This document shows positions 55,962 through 64,000 of a DNA stretch of 64,000 nucleotides, in pieces. Each line of letters begins with the position of its first letter. The stretch's first letter is position 1. Both the position numbers and the translations under genes were made by a program. Source of the DNA: SIG603 sp963589785 (GTDB taxonomy: Bacteria; Bacillota; Clostridia; Oscillospirales; Acutalibacteraceae); NCBI GenBank assembly GCA_963589785.1, contig CAVAMJ010000002.1, positions 62,001 to 126,000 on the forward strand. The letters are read 5' to 3'. Under the pieces are notes generated by a model, which saw only the letters and a program-made list of their open reading frames with translations, searched no databases and was not told where the DNA came from.

Positions 55962-56570
55962 TCAAACATACAAAGAATTTTTTTCGATATAATCGGCTAC
56001 CTTTTTCGGAACGATAGTCCTAAAAAGGCTATTTCTGTTTTTCACGGAATTTCTAACCTCGGTAGACGAAATCTGCATGCACGGAACGTTGATAATCATA
56101 GTTTTCACATAAGGAAATTTCTCCTTAAGCTCCAATTCGTGCTTCAACATTTTTTCGTAGCCCTCCGGGGTTCTCGGGATACCGCAAATCTCAGCTTCCT
56201 TTAGAATTTCTGCGCCTTTGTACCACTTATCGACCGTGAGGAACATATCCTCGCCCATCATAAGATAAAATTCATCCGTGGGGTAAATTTCTCTTAATTC
56301 TTTTAGCGTATCGACAGTGAAGCTTTTATTCTCTCGTTTAAGCTCGATATCGGAAATTTCCGCATGAACAAAGCTATCTTCGAGCGCAAGCCTTATCATA
56401 TCAATTCTTTTGTCAGCCGTGATGAGTCCCTCGGCTTCCTTATGAGGCGGCTGCTTGGTCGGAATGACAAGCACCTTGTCAAAATGAATTTTCGAGCAAA
56501 ATGTCTCGAGAATTTTGACATGAGCCGAATGAATCGGATTGAATGTACCGCCGTAAATTCCTATTTTCAT
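55962..56570 (-). CDS. nadD: Nicotinate-nucleotide adenylyltransferase
   Basis: 202 aa. GGTFNPIHSAH (7-17) contains the HxxH nucleotidyltransferase motif and ISSTEVRNSV is the closing SSTxIR-type motif. It makes nicotinic acid adenine dinucleotide in NAD synthesis. Start overlaps the yhbY stop by four bases. Confidence 0.96.
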   Translation of the reverse strand: MKIGIYGGTFNPIHSAHVKILETFCSKIHFDKVLVIPTKQPPHKEAEGLITADKRIDMIRLALEDSFVHAEISDIELKRENKSFTVDTLKELREIYPTDEFYLMMGEDMFLTVDKWYKGAEILKEAEICGIPRTPEGYEKMLKHELELKEKFPYVKTMIINVPCMQISSTEVRNSVKNRNSLFRTIVPKKVADYIEKNSLYV

Positions 56571-56875
56571 TTCTTTTTAGCTTTAGGAAGAACGATAACG
56601 GGATCCTTGTCTTTCTTCTTATAAAGAACGAACTTAGAGCCGATAACCTGTACAACCTCACTGCCTGTCTCGTCTGCGAGCTTGTCTGCCGCTTCTCTGG
56701 GTGAAATCGGAGAAGTCTCGACAAGAACCTTGCCCTTAATGAGCTCTCTTGCGGCAAGCGCGTCAGCTGTCTGAACGGTTACCTCGGGAGTGAGTCCGTT
56801 TTTTCCTATCATAACGATTGTCTCATAATCTGTTGCAAGTGAGCGAAGATATGCTCTCTGTTTACTTGTTAGCAT
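56567..56875 (-). CDS. yhbY: CRM-domain RNA-binding protein YhbY
   Basis: 102 aa. LTSKQRAYLRSLA and IGKNGLTPEV, with the GxxG-type RNA-binding loop, then ELIKGKVL, are typical of YhbY, which associates with pre-50S ribosomal particles. Confidence 0.95.
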   Translation of the reverse strand: MLTSKQRAYLRSLATDYETIVMIGKNGLTPEVTVQTADALAARELIKGKVLVETSPISPREAADKLADETGSEVVQVIGSKFVLYKKKDKDPVIVLPKAKKK

Positions 56876-56885
56876 TATTTTAAAT

Positions 56886-57455
56886 TTACCTCGTTTTTAA
56901 ATATTCGTTTAATTTATCGTAAAAAATCTCAAGTGCCTTTCCACGGTGAGAAATGCTGTCCTTTTCTTCATCGCTCATCTGGGCAAAAGTCTTTGAGCCG
57001 ACAGCAAAAATCGGATCGTAGCCAAAGCCGTTATCGCCTCGAAGCTCCTCGGTGATTTTTCCATAGCATCTTCCCGAAGCCTCGATTTTGTCGCCGTTTG
57101 GAAAAACACAGCAAATAGCCGCCTCGAAATAAGCATCTCTCTTTTCTTCCGGAACACCGTCAAGTTTCTCGAGAAGCTTTTTCTTTCTCTGACCTTCCGG
57201 GGCATATCTTGCGGAATAAACTCCCGGCTCGCCGCCTAAATATTCCACGCAAAGACCGGAATCATCGGCAATTGACGGAAGTCCCGTCTCCTTGCATGCT
57301 GACTCTGCCTTAATGAATGCATTCTCAGCGAAGGTCTTTCCTGTCTCGTCAGCCTCGGTTAGGTCGGCTGTCACAAGCTCAATACCGATTGGCTTAAGAA
57401 TTCTCTCGAATTCTTTGATTTTATTTTTATTGTGTGAAGCTATTACAAATTTCAT
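56886..57455 (-). CDS. rdgB: XTP/dITP diphosphatase (RdgB/HAM1)
   Basis: 189 aa. ASHNKNKIKEFE at the N-terminus, SIADDSGLCVEYLGGEPGVY in the centre and SHRGKAL near the end are the diagnostic HAM1 motifs. It removes non-canonical purine triphosphates. Its start abuts the ftsY stop. Confidence 0.96.
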   Translation of the reverse strand: MKFVIASHNKNKIKEFERILKPIGIELVTADLTEADETGKTFAENAFIKAESACKETGLPSIADDSGLCVEYLGGEPGVYSARYAPEGQRKKKLLEKLDGVPEEKRDAYFEAAICCVFPNGDKIEASGRCYGKITEELRGDNGFGYDPIFAVGSKTFAQMSDEEKDSISHRGKALEIFYDKLNEYLKTR

Positions 57456-58370
57456 TTAATTATCTCTTGTGAAAAGAGCCCTCGCAAAGTCGCTCGGAAC
57501 GAACGGCTGTAAATCGTCTATCTGCTCGCCTACGCCGATATATTTAACGGGAAGTCCAAGCTCCTCCATAATCGGAATAACAACACCGCCCTTGGATGTG
57601 CCGTCAAGCTTAGTGAGGATAATTCCCGTGATACCAGCGGCTTTCTGAAACTCTCTAGCCTGGTTTACGGCATTCTGTCCCGTTGTCGCATCAAGAACAA
57701 GCAAAACCTCTCTGCTTGCTTCGGGGAGAACCTTATCTATAGTTCTCGAAATCTTTCCTAGCTCGTCCATAAGATTTTTCTTGTTGTGAAGTCTGCCGGC
57801 AGTATCGCAGATAACGATATCCGTATTTCTTGCCTTAGCCGCCGCCAAAGTATCATAAACAACGGAAGCGGGATCGGCACCCTCGCCGTGCTTAATCATA
57901 GGAACGCCCGCTCTCTGGGACCAAACCTCAAGTTGTTCGATAGCTGCCGCACGGAATGTGTCAGCAGCACCGAGCATAACGCTCTTGCCCTCTGCCTTGA
58001 AGTTTGCGGCAAGCTTGCCGATTGTAGTTGTCTTGCCGACACCGTTTACTCCTATTACGAGAATGACGCTCGGTGTTGTATCGAGATGAAGCTCTGTATC
58101 ACCTGAAACGAAATCTGAAACAACCTCCTCGAGAAGATCCATAATCATATTCGGATCGGTTATTCCTCTCTCCTTGACACGCTTTCTCAGCTCGTCACAG
58201 ATTTTCTCGGCACAAACCATACCGACATCACCCATGATAAGAAGCTCCTCAAGCTCCTCAAAAAGCTCCTCGTCTATCTTTGTGAAGGAATGAAGCATCG
58301 AAGAAATAGAATTGCTTATGCTGTCTCTTGTTTTTTTCAGTCCCTCTTTGATTTTATCAAAAAATCCCAT
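57456..58370 (-). CDS. ftsY: Signal recognition particle receptor FtsY
   Basis: 304 aa; a short NG-type FtsY without a long acidic domain, as in Gram-positives. G1 GVNGVGKTTT at 107-116, then DTFRAAAIEQL, DTAGR near 190, and TKLDGTSKGG near 253. It docks SRP-ribosome complexes at the membrane. Follows smc by 11 bases. Confidence 0.97.
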   Translation of the reverse strand: MGFFDKIKEGLKKTRDSISNSISSMLHSFTKIDEELFEELEELLIMGDVGMVCAEKICDELRKRVKERGITDPNMIMDLLEEVVSDFVSGDTELHLDTTPSVILVIGVNGVGKTTTIGKLAANFKAEGKSVMLGAADTFRAAAIEQLEVWSQRAGVPMIKHGEGADPASVVYDTLAAAKARNTDIVICDTAGRLHNKKNLMDELGKISRTIDKVLPEASREVLLVLDATTGQNAVNQAREFQKAAGITGIILTKLDGTSKGGVVIPIMEELGLPVKYIGVGEQIDDLQPFVPSDFARALFTRDN

Positions 58371-58381
58371 ATGTTTCTCCC

Positions 58382-61300
58382 TTACTCTAAAGTGGCGTCC
58401 TTGCTGTCAAGATGAAGCACTCTTGAAATGCCGTCGTCCTGCATGGTTACTCCGTAGAGCGAATCGGCGCTTTCCATAGTTCCTCGTCTGTGGGTTATGA
58501 CTATGAACTGCGTGTTATCGTTCATTCGGTGCAGATAATCGGCAAAACGCTCGACATTCGCATCATCAAGTGCCGCCTCAACCTCGTCAAGCATACAAAA
58601 CGGAGGCGGGCTGACTTTCATTATAGCAAAATATATGGAAATGGCAATAAGAGCTTTTTCGCCGCCCGACATTGCCTCTATGTTTGAAACAACTTTGCCC
58701 GGTGGATGAACCTTGATATCAATTCCCGAGCTAAGTATATTTTCTTTATCAGAAAATTCAAGATAAGCGTTTCCGCCGCCGAAAAGTTCTCGGAAAATCT
58801 CCGTGAAATTCTTGTTTATCTCCTTGAATCTTCTTGCGTACTGCTCTTTCATCTGAACGGTGAGTTCACCGATAAGCTTGATAAGCGTGAGTCTCGATTT
58901 CTCGATGTCGGCTATCTGGTCTTTGAGAAAGTTGTATCTCTCCGATACCTCTTTATACTCGACTACAGCCGCCACGTTAACACTGCCCAAAGCTTTGATT
59001 TTTGCTCGAAGTTCTGTCAGACGTCTTCTTGCCTCATTTAAGTCAGAAATTCTGATTGCCTGTTCTTCAGCCTCACGTCTTGTAAGCTCGTATTCCTCCC
59101 AAAGCTTAGCAATCGTCATATCAAGGTCTTTTTGCAGGCTTTCTCTGCGCTCGTTAAGTCTTGCAAGTTCGAGACCGATATTTTCTTTCTTGGAATTAAG
59201 CTCACGTTCCTTGCTTCTGAGTTCCCCGGACTGCTTTTCGAGAAGATTTCTCTCCTCTGTGATAGCGGCAATTTCGTTTGTCTTACTCTCTGAATCGCTC
59301 TTCTTATTCTGAGCGCTCTCCTTAAACTCGACAATCTGCTTTTTGAGGGTTTCTATGTGCTCCTTTAGCTGTTCTGCTTGAAGCTTAAGTTTTTCCTCGT
59401 TCTCGCCGCTTTCCGCTTTTCTTAGTTCAAGACTTTCTATCGCACTCTCGATTGCATCCTTATCTTTATCGACTGAAATAATATCAATTCTCACATTCTG
59501 AAGCTTATTTTGAAGCTCGTTGATGTAGCTTGTGTAATTACTTCTGTCACTTCTGAGATAATCTATTTTTGTGCGCAATTTTGAAGCGTCTGTCTCGAGT
59601 ACTTCTATTTCGCTTTTGAGAACCTCAAGTGCATTTTCAAGCTCTCTTATTCTTGAGAGCGAGTCGCTGTTTTCTTTTTCCAAATCGACAAGCCTTTGCT
59701 CGGCAGAAGCTATGTCACGCTCGTTTCTCGTGAGCTCCGCTCCCAAAAGAAGTCTCTTTTCGTTAAGTCGTGATTTCTCGGCATTTGCCAATTCAATTTC
59801 TGCGTTAGCCGCGGCAATTTCTTCGGCAAGCTTCTTGTACTCCTTGTTTTTGTCGGCAAGATCTTTTCTAATCTTTTGAGCCAGCTGCTTTAAGCGGTTA
59901 ATCTCGTTTGCACGGTCGAGAAGTCCCGCATTTCTTGCAAGCGAACCACCCGTGAACGAACCGCCCGCATTGATGACCTGACCGTCCAAAGTGACAATTC
60001 TGTTTCTGAAATTCAGTCTTCTTGCAATAGCTGTTGCGTTATCGAGAGAATCACATACGATTATTCTTCCCAAAAGGAAATAGTTTATATTTTGATAACG
60101 CTCCTCGCATTTAACAAGGTCTGCCGCAAGTCCGATGAAGCCGTTCATGCTCTCAACTTCACGAGTGGAAATTTTGTTTCCCTTGATTGTCGATAACGGC
60201 AAAAATGTTGCTCTGCCCGCATTTCTTCTTTTAAGGAAAGAAATAGCGTTTCTTGCGTCTGCTTCGGTGTCAACGACTATATTCTGAAGGCTTGCACCAA
60301 GGGCAATTTCAATCGCCGTGGAGTACTGCGATTCCGCATGAATTATCTGAGTGACAGGCCCGTGAATGCCGTTAATTATTCCTCGCTCAGCCTCTCGCAT
60401 AACAGCACGAACGCTCTGTGCAAAGCCCTCGTAGTTCTTTTCGAGATCCTCGAGAATTCGTGCTCGTCTCTCGTGCTCGCCTGCGTCAAGATTCAGCTTG
60501 TCAAGCTGTGACTTCATCTCGTCACGCTTCTTGGTTTTGAGTGAAAGCTTCATCGTGTAGCCGTCTATGGAATTATTTTCGGCAGAAATTTCCTCGTCGG
60601 CTTTTTCGATGTCCTTTAGAATAACCTCTCGCTCGTTCTGAAGAGAAAGCAAGGCTTCCTTGCCCTCACTTACCGCCGTGCTTATGCTGTCGCCTCTGGT
60701 TTTTATCTCGTTAAGAGAAGACTCGTCGGCAGAACTTGAGATACGCTTTTCGCTAATTGCATCGTTAACCTCGTTCAGTTCCTTTTGAGCGTTCTCGAGG
60801 TTATTTCTGATTTCCTCTTCCTCGCTGTGCGATCTCTCGAGTTCATCACTTAAGGAAACGAATTTTTCGTTCAATTTACTTTTGTTCGATTCTGTTTCCT
60901 CAAGCTGTTTTCTTTTCTCGAGAAGCTCCGCATCTATATCATTAAACGATCCTCGCAGAGTATTTAACTCGTTTTCTACTCTCTCAATATCGCTTTCGTC
61001 ATGAGTTATATCGTTTTTAAGAACGGAGATATTTCCCTCAATCCTTGCCGCCTCTTCCGAAAGACTCGAAGCGGCACTTCTTGCCTGCTCCATTTTTACC
61101 GTACAGGCATTGACCGCATTGTAGTTATCTTCAATCGCTTTTGCGACAGAGTCAATCTCATTTTCAAGCTTAGAGTAGTCGGCTTTAGCAAGAGAAACCT
61201 TATCCTCTTCATTTCGAAGATCCTTTTCGGATTTTGCAATTTGCTCCGTCCAAATTCCTATTTCAAGACCTCGCTTTTCCTCATCGTACTCTATGAATTT

Positions 61301-61939
61301 CTGCGCTTTCTCGCTCTGAACCTTAAGGGGACCGACTCTGTCCTCAAGCTCTGACAAAATATCGCGAAGTCTTACTAAATTTTCCTCGGTTTTGTCAAGT
61401 CTTCTTTCGGACTCCTCTTTTTTGTAGCGGAAACGGGAAATTCCCGCAGCCTCCTCAAAAACCTCTCGTCTGTCCTCACTCTTGGCACTTACTATCGAGT
61501 CGATTTTGCCCTGTCCTATCATGGAGTAGCCGTCACGGCCTAAGCCCGTATCCATAAAAAGCTCGTTTATGTCACGAAGTCGAACCTGAGCGTTATTTAT
61601 GAGATATTCACTTTCTCCCGAACGATAAAACCTTCTTGAAACGGAAATATCATCGTTGTCAAAATCAAGCTCCCTTGACGTGTTGTCAATGCGAAGAGTG
61701 ACCTCGGCAAAAGCCGCCGCCTTTCTTCCAGATGCTCCCTTGAAAATGACATCCTCCATCTTTGCACAGCGCAATGCATGAACAGACTGCTCGCCTAGAA
61801 CCCATCTGAGCGCATCGGAAACATTACTCTTTCCGCTTCCGTTAGGTCCGACAACGGCAACAAAGGGATCTTCAAATGTCAGAACTGTTTTATCGGGAAA
61901 TGTTTTGAATCCCTGTATTTCCAAAGATTTAAGAAGCAT
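58382..61939 (-). CDS. smc: Chromosome segregation protein SMC
   Basis: 1185 aa, full length. Walker A GPNGSGKSN at 31-39, two long coiled-coil arms (about 170-500 and 660-1010), the hinge at about 510-640 with GFIGLAADLV, ABC signature MSGGEKALIAISIYFA near 1094 and Walker B FCMLDEVEAALDD. It forms the condensin core with ScpA/ScpB. The conserved smc-ftsY pair is intact. Confidence 0.97.
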   Translation of the reverse strand: MLLKSLEIQGFKTFPDKTVLTFEDPFVAVVGPNGSGKSNVSDALRWVLGEQSVHALRCAKMEDVIFKGASGRKAAAFAEVTLRIDNTSRELDFDNDDISVSRRFYRSGESEYLINNAQVRLRDINELFMDTGLGRDGYSMIGQGKIDSIVSAKSEDRREVFEEAAGISRFRYKKEESERRLDKTEENLVRLRDILSELEDRVGPLKVQSEKAQKFIEYDEEKRGLEIGIWTEQIAKSEKDLRNEEDKVSLAKADYSKLENEIDSVAKAIEDNYNAVNACTVKMEQARSAASSLSEEAARIEGNISVLKNDITHDESDIERVENELNTLRGSFNDIDAELLEKRKQLEETESNKSKLNEKFVSLSDELERSHSEEEEIRNNLENAQKELNEVNDAISEKRISSSADESSLNEIKTRGDSISTAVSEGKEALLSLQNEREVILKDIEKADEEISAENNSIDGYTMKLSLKTKKRDEMKSQLDKLNLDAGEHERRARILEDLEKNYEGFAQSVRAVMREAERGIINGIHGPVTQIIHAESQYSTAIEIALGASLQNIVVDTEADARNAISFLKRRNAGRATFLPLSTIKGNKISTREVESMNGFIGLAADLVKCEERYQNINYFLLGRIIVCDSLDNATAIARRLNFRNRIVTLDGQVINAGGSFTGGSLARNAGLLDRANEINRLKQLAQKIRKDLADKNKEYKKLAEEIAAANAEIELANAEKSRLNEKRLLLGAELTRNERDIASAEQRLVDLEKENSDSLSRIRELENALEVLKSEIEVLETDASKLRTKIDYLRSDRSNYTSYINELQNKLQNVRIDIISVDKDKDAIESAIESLELRKAESGENEEKLKLQAEQLKEHIETLKKQIVEFKESAQNKKSDSESKTNEIAAITEERNLLEKQSGELRSKERELNSKKENIGLELARLNERRESLQKDLDMTIAKLWEEYELTRREAEEQAIRISDLNEARRRLTELRAKIKALGSVNVAAVVEYKEVSERYNFLKDQIADIEKSRLTLIKLIGELTVQMKEQYARRFKEINKNFTEIFRELFGGGNAYLEFSDKENILSSGIDIKVHPPGKVVSNIEAMSGGEKALIAISIYFAIMKVSPPPFCMLDEVEAALDDANVERFADYLHRMNDNTQFIVITHRRGTMESADSLYGVTMQDDGISRVLHLDSKDATLE

Positions 61940-61957
61940 ATAGTTTCCTTTCGAACA

Positions 61958-62947
61958 TTAAGAAATTGAAAATCTGTCGGTGTCGGCATCGGGAGTGAAT
62001 TTAACATTATAGCCAAGCTTTGAAAATCTCTCGATATTCGCCTTTTTCTGACCAATGCAGGCAGACAAAAGCTTAGGCGAACATTTAACCGTGATTTCGC
62101 CTGTCGTTTGCGGTCGCTTAGAAAGCTCGCAGTTTATTTCATTAAACAAAATCTCGCTCATGCAAAGTTCCTTAAAAGCCGGGTGATACGGCCCCGCAAT
62201 TCTCCTGTCGATTTCCTCGCTTGCATGAAGTCCGACACGAATAACGCTGATGTCGTTCTTCTCAAACATAGGAATAAGCTTAGACACAAGCTTTACGGTG
62301 CTCTCAAGCGTTGGCGGAGTATATTCACCCGAACGGTACAAGTCTGCAAGCCTTGTATTATCGAGAGTGATTGTCGGATATATTCTCACGGTTTTCGGCT
62401 TAAGCTTAATAAGCTCTTTCGCAGTAAATATATCGTCGTCCTCCGACGAGCCGTAAAGCCCCGTCATCATCTGAAGTCCGAGTTCAAAAGAGAAGCTTTT
62501 TATCAGTGAAGAGGCTTTTCTGACGCTTTCGGCATCATGACCTCTGTCATTCATAAAAAGTATCCTGTCGGACATTGACTGAGCGCCAAGCTCGATTGAT
62601 GTCACATTATATTTTTTAAGTATAGTGAGGACATCCTCATCGATTTTATCGGGTCTGGTAGAACAGCGTATACCCATGAAGCCGTATTCCTTAACAGCTT
62701 TGCTTGCGACCTCAAGAAGAGAAATCATATAGTCTCTGTCAATCGCCGTGAAGCTTCCGCCGAAAAAGGCAATTTCCGCACTGTGAGTTTTTTCACCCAT
62801 ATATAGTGCGGCGTTTTTGATGGTCTCTTCAACCTCCTCACAAGTCGGCTGTTTGGATGCGCCCGTTATTCTGTGCTGATTACAAAAACTGCACTGACAC
62901 GGACAGCCGTTGTGCGGAATGAATATAGAAATATTACTGTGCTTAAT
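61958..62947 (-). CDS. Elp3-like radical SAM protein, apparent ATT start
   Basis: 329 aa when started at ATT 62947. The cluster-binding C-x3-C-x2-C (C15, C19, C22 in PHNGCPCQCSFCNQ) lies upstream of the first ATG at 62800, so an ATG start would remove the iron-sulphur site. No ATG, GTG or TTG exists between the preceding in-frame stop and this motif. ATT followed by AAG CAC gives MKHSNISIF, like the usual start of this family, and GGAG lies 10 bases upstream. The ATT overlaps the rnc stop by one base. Later FGGSFTAID and LGAQSMSDRIL are Elp3/radical-SAM core features. The role is unknown; it occupies the usual slot between rnc and smc in many Clostridia. Confidence 0.85.
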   Translation of the reverse strand: MKHSNISIFIPHNGCPCQCSFCNQHRITGASKQPTCEEVEETIKNAALYMGEKTHSAEIAFFGGSFTAIDRDYMISLLEVASKAVKEYGFMGIRCSTRPDKIDEDVLTILKKYNVTSIELGAQSMSDRILFMNDRGHDAESVRKASSLIKSFSFELGLQMMTGLYGSSEDDDIFTAKELIKLKPKTVRIYPTITLDNTRLADLYRSGEYTPPTLESTVKLVSKLIPMFEKNDISVIRVGLHASEEIDRRIAGPYHPAFKELCMSEILFNEINCELSKRPQTTGEITVKCSPKLLSACIGQKKANIERFSKLGYNVKFTPDADTDRFSIS

Positions 62948-63626
62948 AACCCATCAACTCCAGTGCTTCTCTTGCAGCTTGCTGTTCTGCTTCCTTTTTG
63001 CTTCTTCCGCCGCCCTTGCCGATTACATTGCTGTTAAGGTGAACCTCAACGACAAAATGCTTGTTGTGGTCGGGACCGGACTCGCCCACCAAAACATACT
63101 TGAGGTGCTCCTCGGGGTTTTGCTGGATAATCTCCTGTAAAGTAGTTTTATAATCCTTATACTTCTTCGAGCCGATTGTCTTTGCCGCCGGTGCGATATA
63201 AGTGAGAATAAATTTTTTCGCCTCGTCAAGCGAACCGCTGTCAAGGTAAATTGCGGCAGTGATTGACTCAAACATATCAGCGAGAATACTCGGTCTGTCG
63301 TTTCCGCCGGTATGGATCTCTCCGTGGCTAAGGCGCATATAATCACCAACGCCGATTTCTCTCGAAAAAACGCAAAGCGATTTCTCGCAGACTAAAGCGG
63401 CACGGTTTTTAGTTAGCTTGCCCTCTGGTAAATCGGAATAATTCTCGAAAAGATACTCTGCCGTGACAAAGCCTAAAACAGAATCTCCGAGAAACTCAAG
63501 TCGCTCATAGCTTTTGCAGTGGTGCTCGTTCGCATATGACGAATGTGTCACCGCTGTTCTGAGCAGTTCGATATTTTTGAAATGATAACCGATTTTTGCC
63601 TCGAGCGTTTCAAGTGAATCCTTCAT
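62943..63626 (-). CDS. rnc: Ribonuclease III
   Basis: 227 aa. RNase III signature ERLEFLGDSVLGF at 41-53, second catalytic region near LADMFESITAAIYLD, and a C-terminal dsRNA-binding domain (about 155-227) ending GGGRSKKEAEQQAAREAL. It processes rRNA and double-stranded RNA. Two bases from plsX. Confidence 0.97.
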   Translation of the reverse strand: MKDSLETLEAKIGYHFKNIELLRTAVTHSSYANEHHCKSYERLEFLGDSVLGFVTAEYLFENYSDLPEGKLTKNRAALVCEKSLCVFSREIGVGDYMRLSHGEIHTGGNDRPSILADMFESITAAIYLDSGSLDEAKKFILTYIAPAAKTIGSKKYKDYKTTLQEIIQQNPEEHLKYVLVGESGPDHNKHFVVEVHLNSNVIGKGGGRSKKEAEQQAAREALELMGY

Positions 63627-63628
63627 TT

Positions 63629-64000
63629 TTACCCCTTCTTTGATACAGCATTCGCAATTTCATCTATAATTCCCGACTCATAATAAGCCTTTGCAAGCTT
63701 TAATGCGCTGACAACCGTCTTTTCCATTGCACTTCCGTGAATTTTAAAGACAGGCTTTGAACAGCCCAAAATCGGTGCGCCGCCGTATTCGTTATAGTCC
63801 ATTGTCTTTTTCATGGCTTTCAAATCGCTCATGATAAGCATTGCGGCAAGCTTAGTCTTGAAATTCTTTTTGAAAAGCTCCTTGAACTTTCCCATGAGAG
63901 TCATGGCGACTCCCTCGTAAAGCTTGGTTACGACATTGCCCGTGAAACCGTCACAAACAAGAACATCTGCGGCATCATCGGGAATATCTCTCGCCTCAAT
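63629..64000 (-). CDS. plsX: Phosphate acyltransferase PlsX (C-terminal part; runs off the window)
   Basis: The frame is open to the window edge. The visible part starts IEARDIPDDAADVLVCDGF and continues TGNVVTKLYEGVA, the strongly conserved PlsX segment, followed by GAPILGCSKPVFKIHGS. PlsX makes acyl-phosphate for phospholipid synthesis. No acpP gene lies between plsX and rnc here, although that order is common elsewhere. Confidence 0.95.
   Translation of the reverse strand: MEARDIPDDAADVLVCDGFTGNVVTKLYEGVAMTLMGKFKELFKKNFKTKLAAMLIMSDLKAMKKTMDYNEYGGAPILGCSKPVFKIHGSAMEKTVVSALKLAKAYYESGIIDEIANAVSKKG

Overview
The window looks like the chromosome of an anaerobic, low-to-moderate GC Clostridia member, most likely a gut Oscillospiraceae/Ruminococcus-type bacterium. 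The reasons are a single-chain pyruvate:ferredoxin oxidoreductase, a TnpV-type transposon protein, a GPH sugar symporter beside plant-glycan hydrolases, a sortase-type surface protein, and the Firmicutes order plsX-rnc-(radical SAM)-smc-ftsY. The species cannot be named from the sequence.

Layout. (1) 1-1737: the end of an MBOAT-like acyltransferase and a DHHW-family partner, a surface-polymer O-acetylation pair. (2) 1.9-13.0 kb: a carbohydrate-utilisation locus with GH78 rhamnosidase, GH3, a divergent AraC regulator, GPH symporter, GH2 and GH43. A second GH78 gene lies at 41.4-44.1 kb, beyond the capsule island. Upstream regions on both sides of the island carry the same short motif, core AATCCGACAT, which suggests one regulon. 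(3) 13.3-14.7 kb: an amino acid:cation symporter. (4) 14.9-18.1 kb: tRNA-Lys followed by mobile-element debris (TnpV, a truncated conjugative-element helicase/methylase N-terminus, small RHH-like and membrane proteins). (5) 18.3-20.7 kb: a secreted, Pro/Thr/Glu-repeat, sortase-type surface protein and a DUF4760-like protein. (6) 21.0-40.7 kb: one long minus-strand capsule/exopolysaccharide operon, visibly more AT-rich than its flanks. It has a phosphoglycosyl transferase, five GT4-like glycosyltransferases, flippase, polymerase, the UDP-L-FucNAc pathway (capE, capF, capG), a PIG-L deacetylase, acyl/acetyltransferases, an ATP-grasp ligase and a cytosolic Asp-box beta-propeller. (7) 44.4-47.9 kb: PFOR. 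(8) 48.3-48.5 kb: tRNA-Asp and tRNA-Thr. (9) 48.6-52.4 kb: a tightly coupled four-gene operon (zinc-ribbon membrane protein, small export protein, two flavoproteins). (10) 52.6-64.0 kb: the housekeeping run plsX-rnc-radical SAM-smc-ftsY-rdgB-yhbY-nadD-yqeK-rsfS-leuS.

How it works together. The glycan locus would degrade rhamnose-, galactose- and pentose-containing plant polymers and import the products by cation symport under AraC control. The capsule operon would start a repeat unit on undecaprenyl phosphate, extend it with FucNAc and other sugars, decorate it, flip it and polymerise it. Most starts were checked against visible Shine-Dalgarno sites. Several differ from the longest open frame, and one gene (radical SAM) appears to start at ATT. 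All functional statements are by recognition of family motifs; no searches were run.
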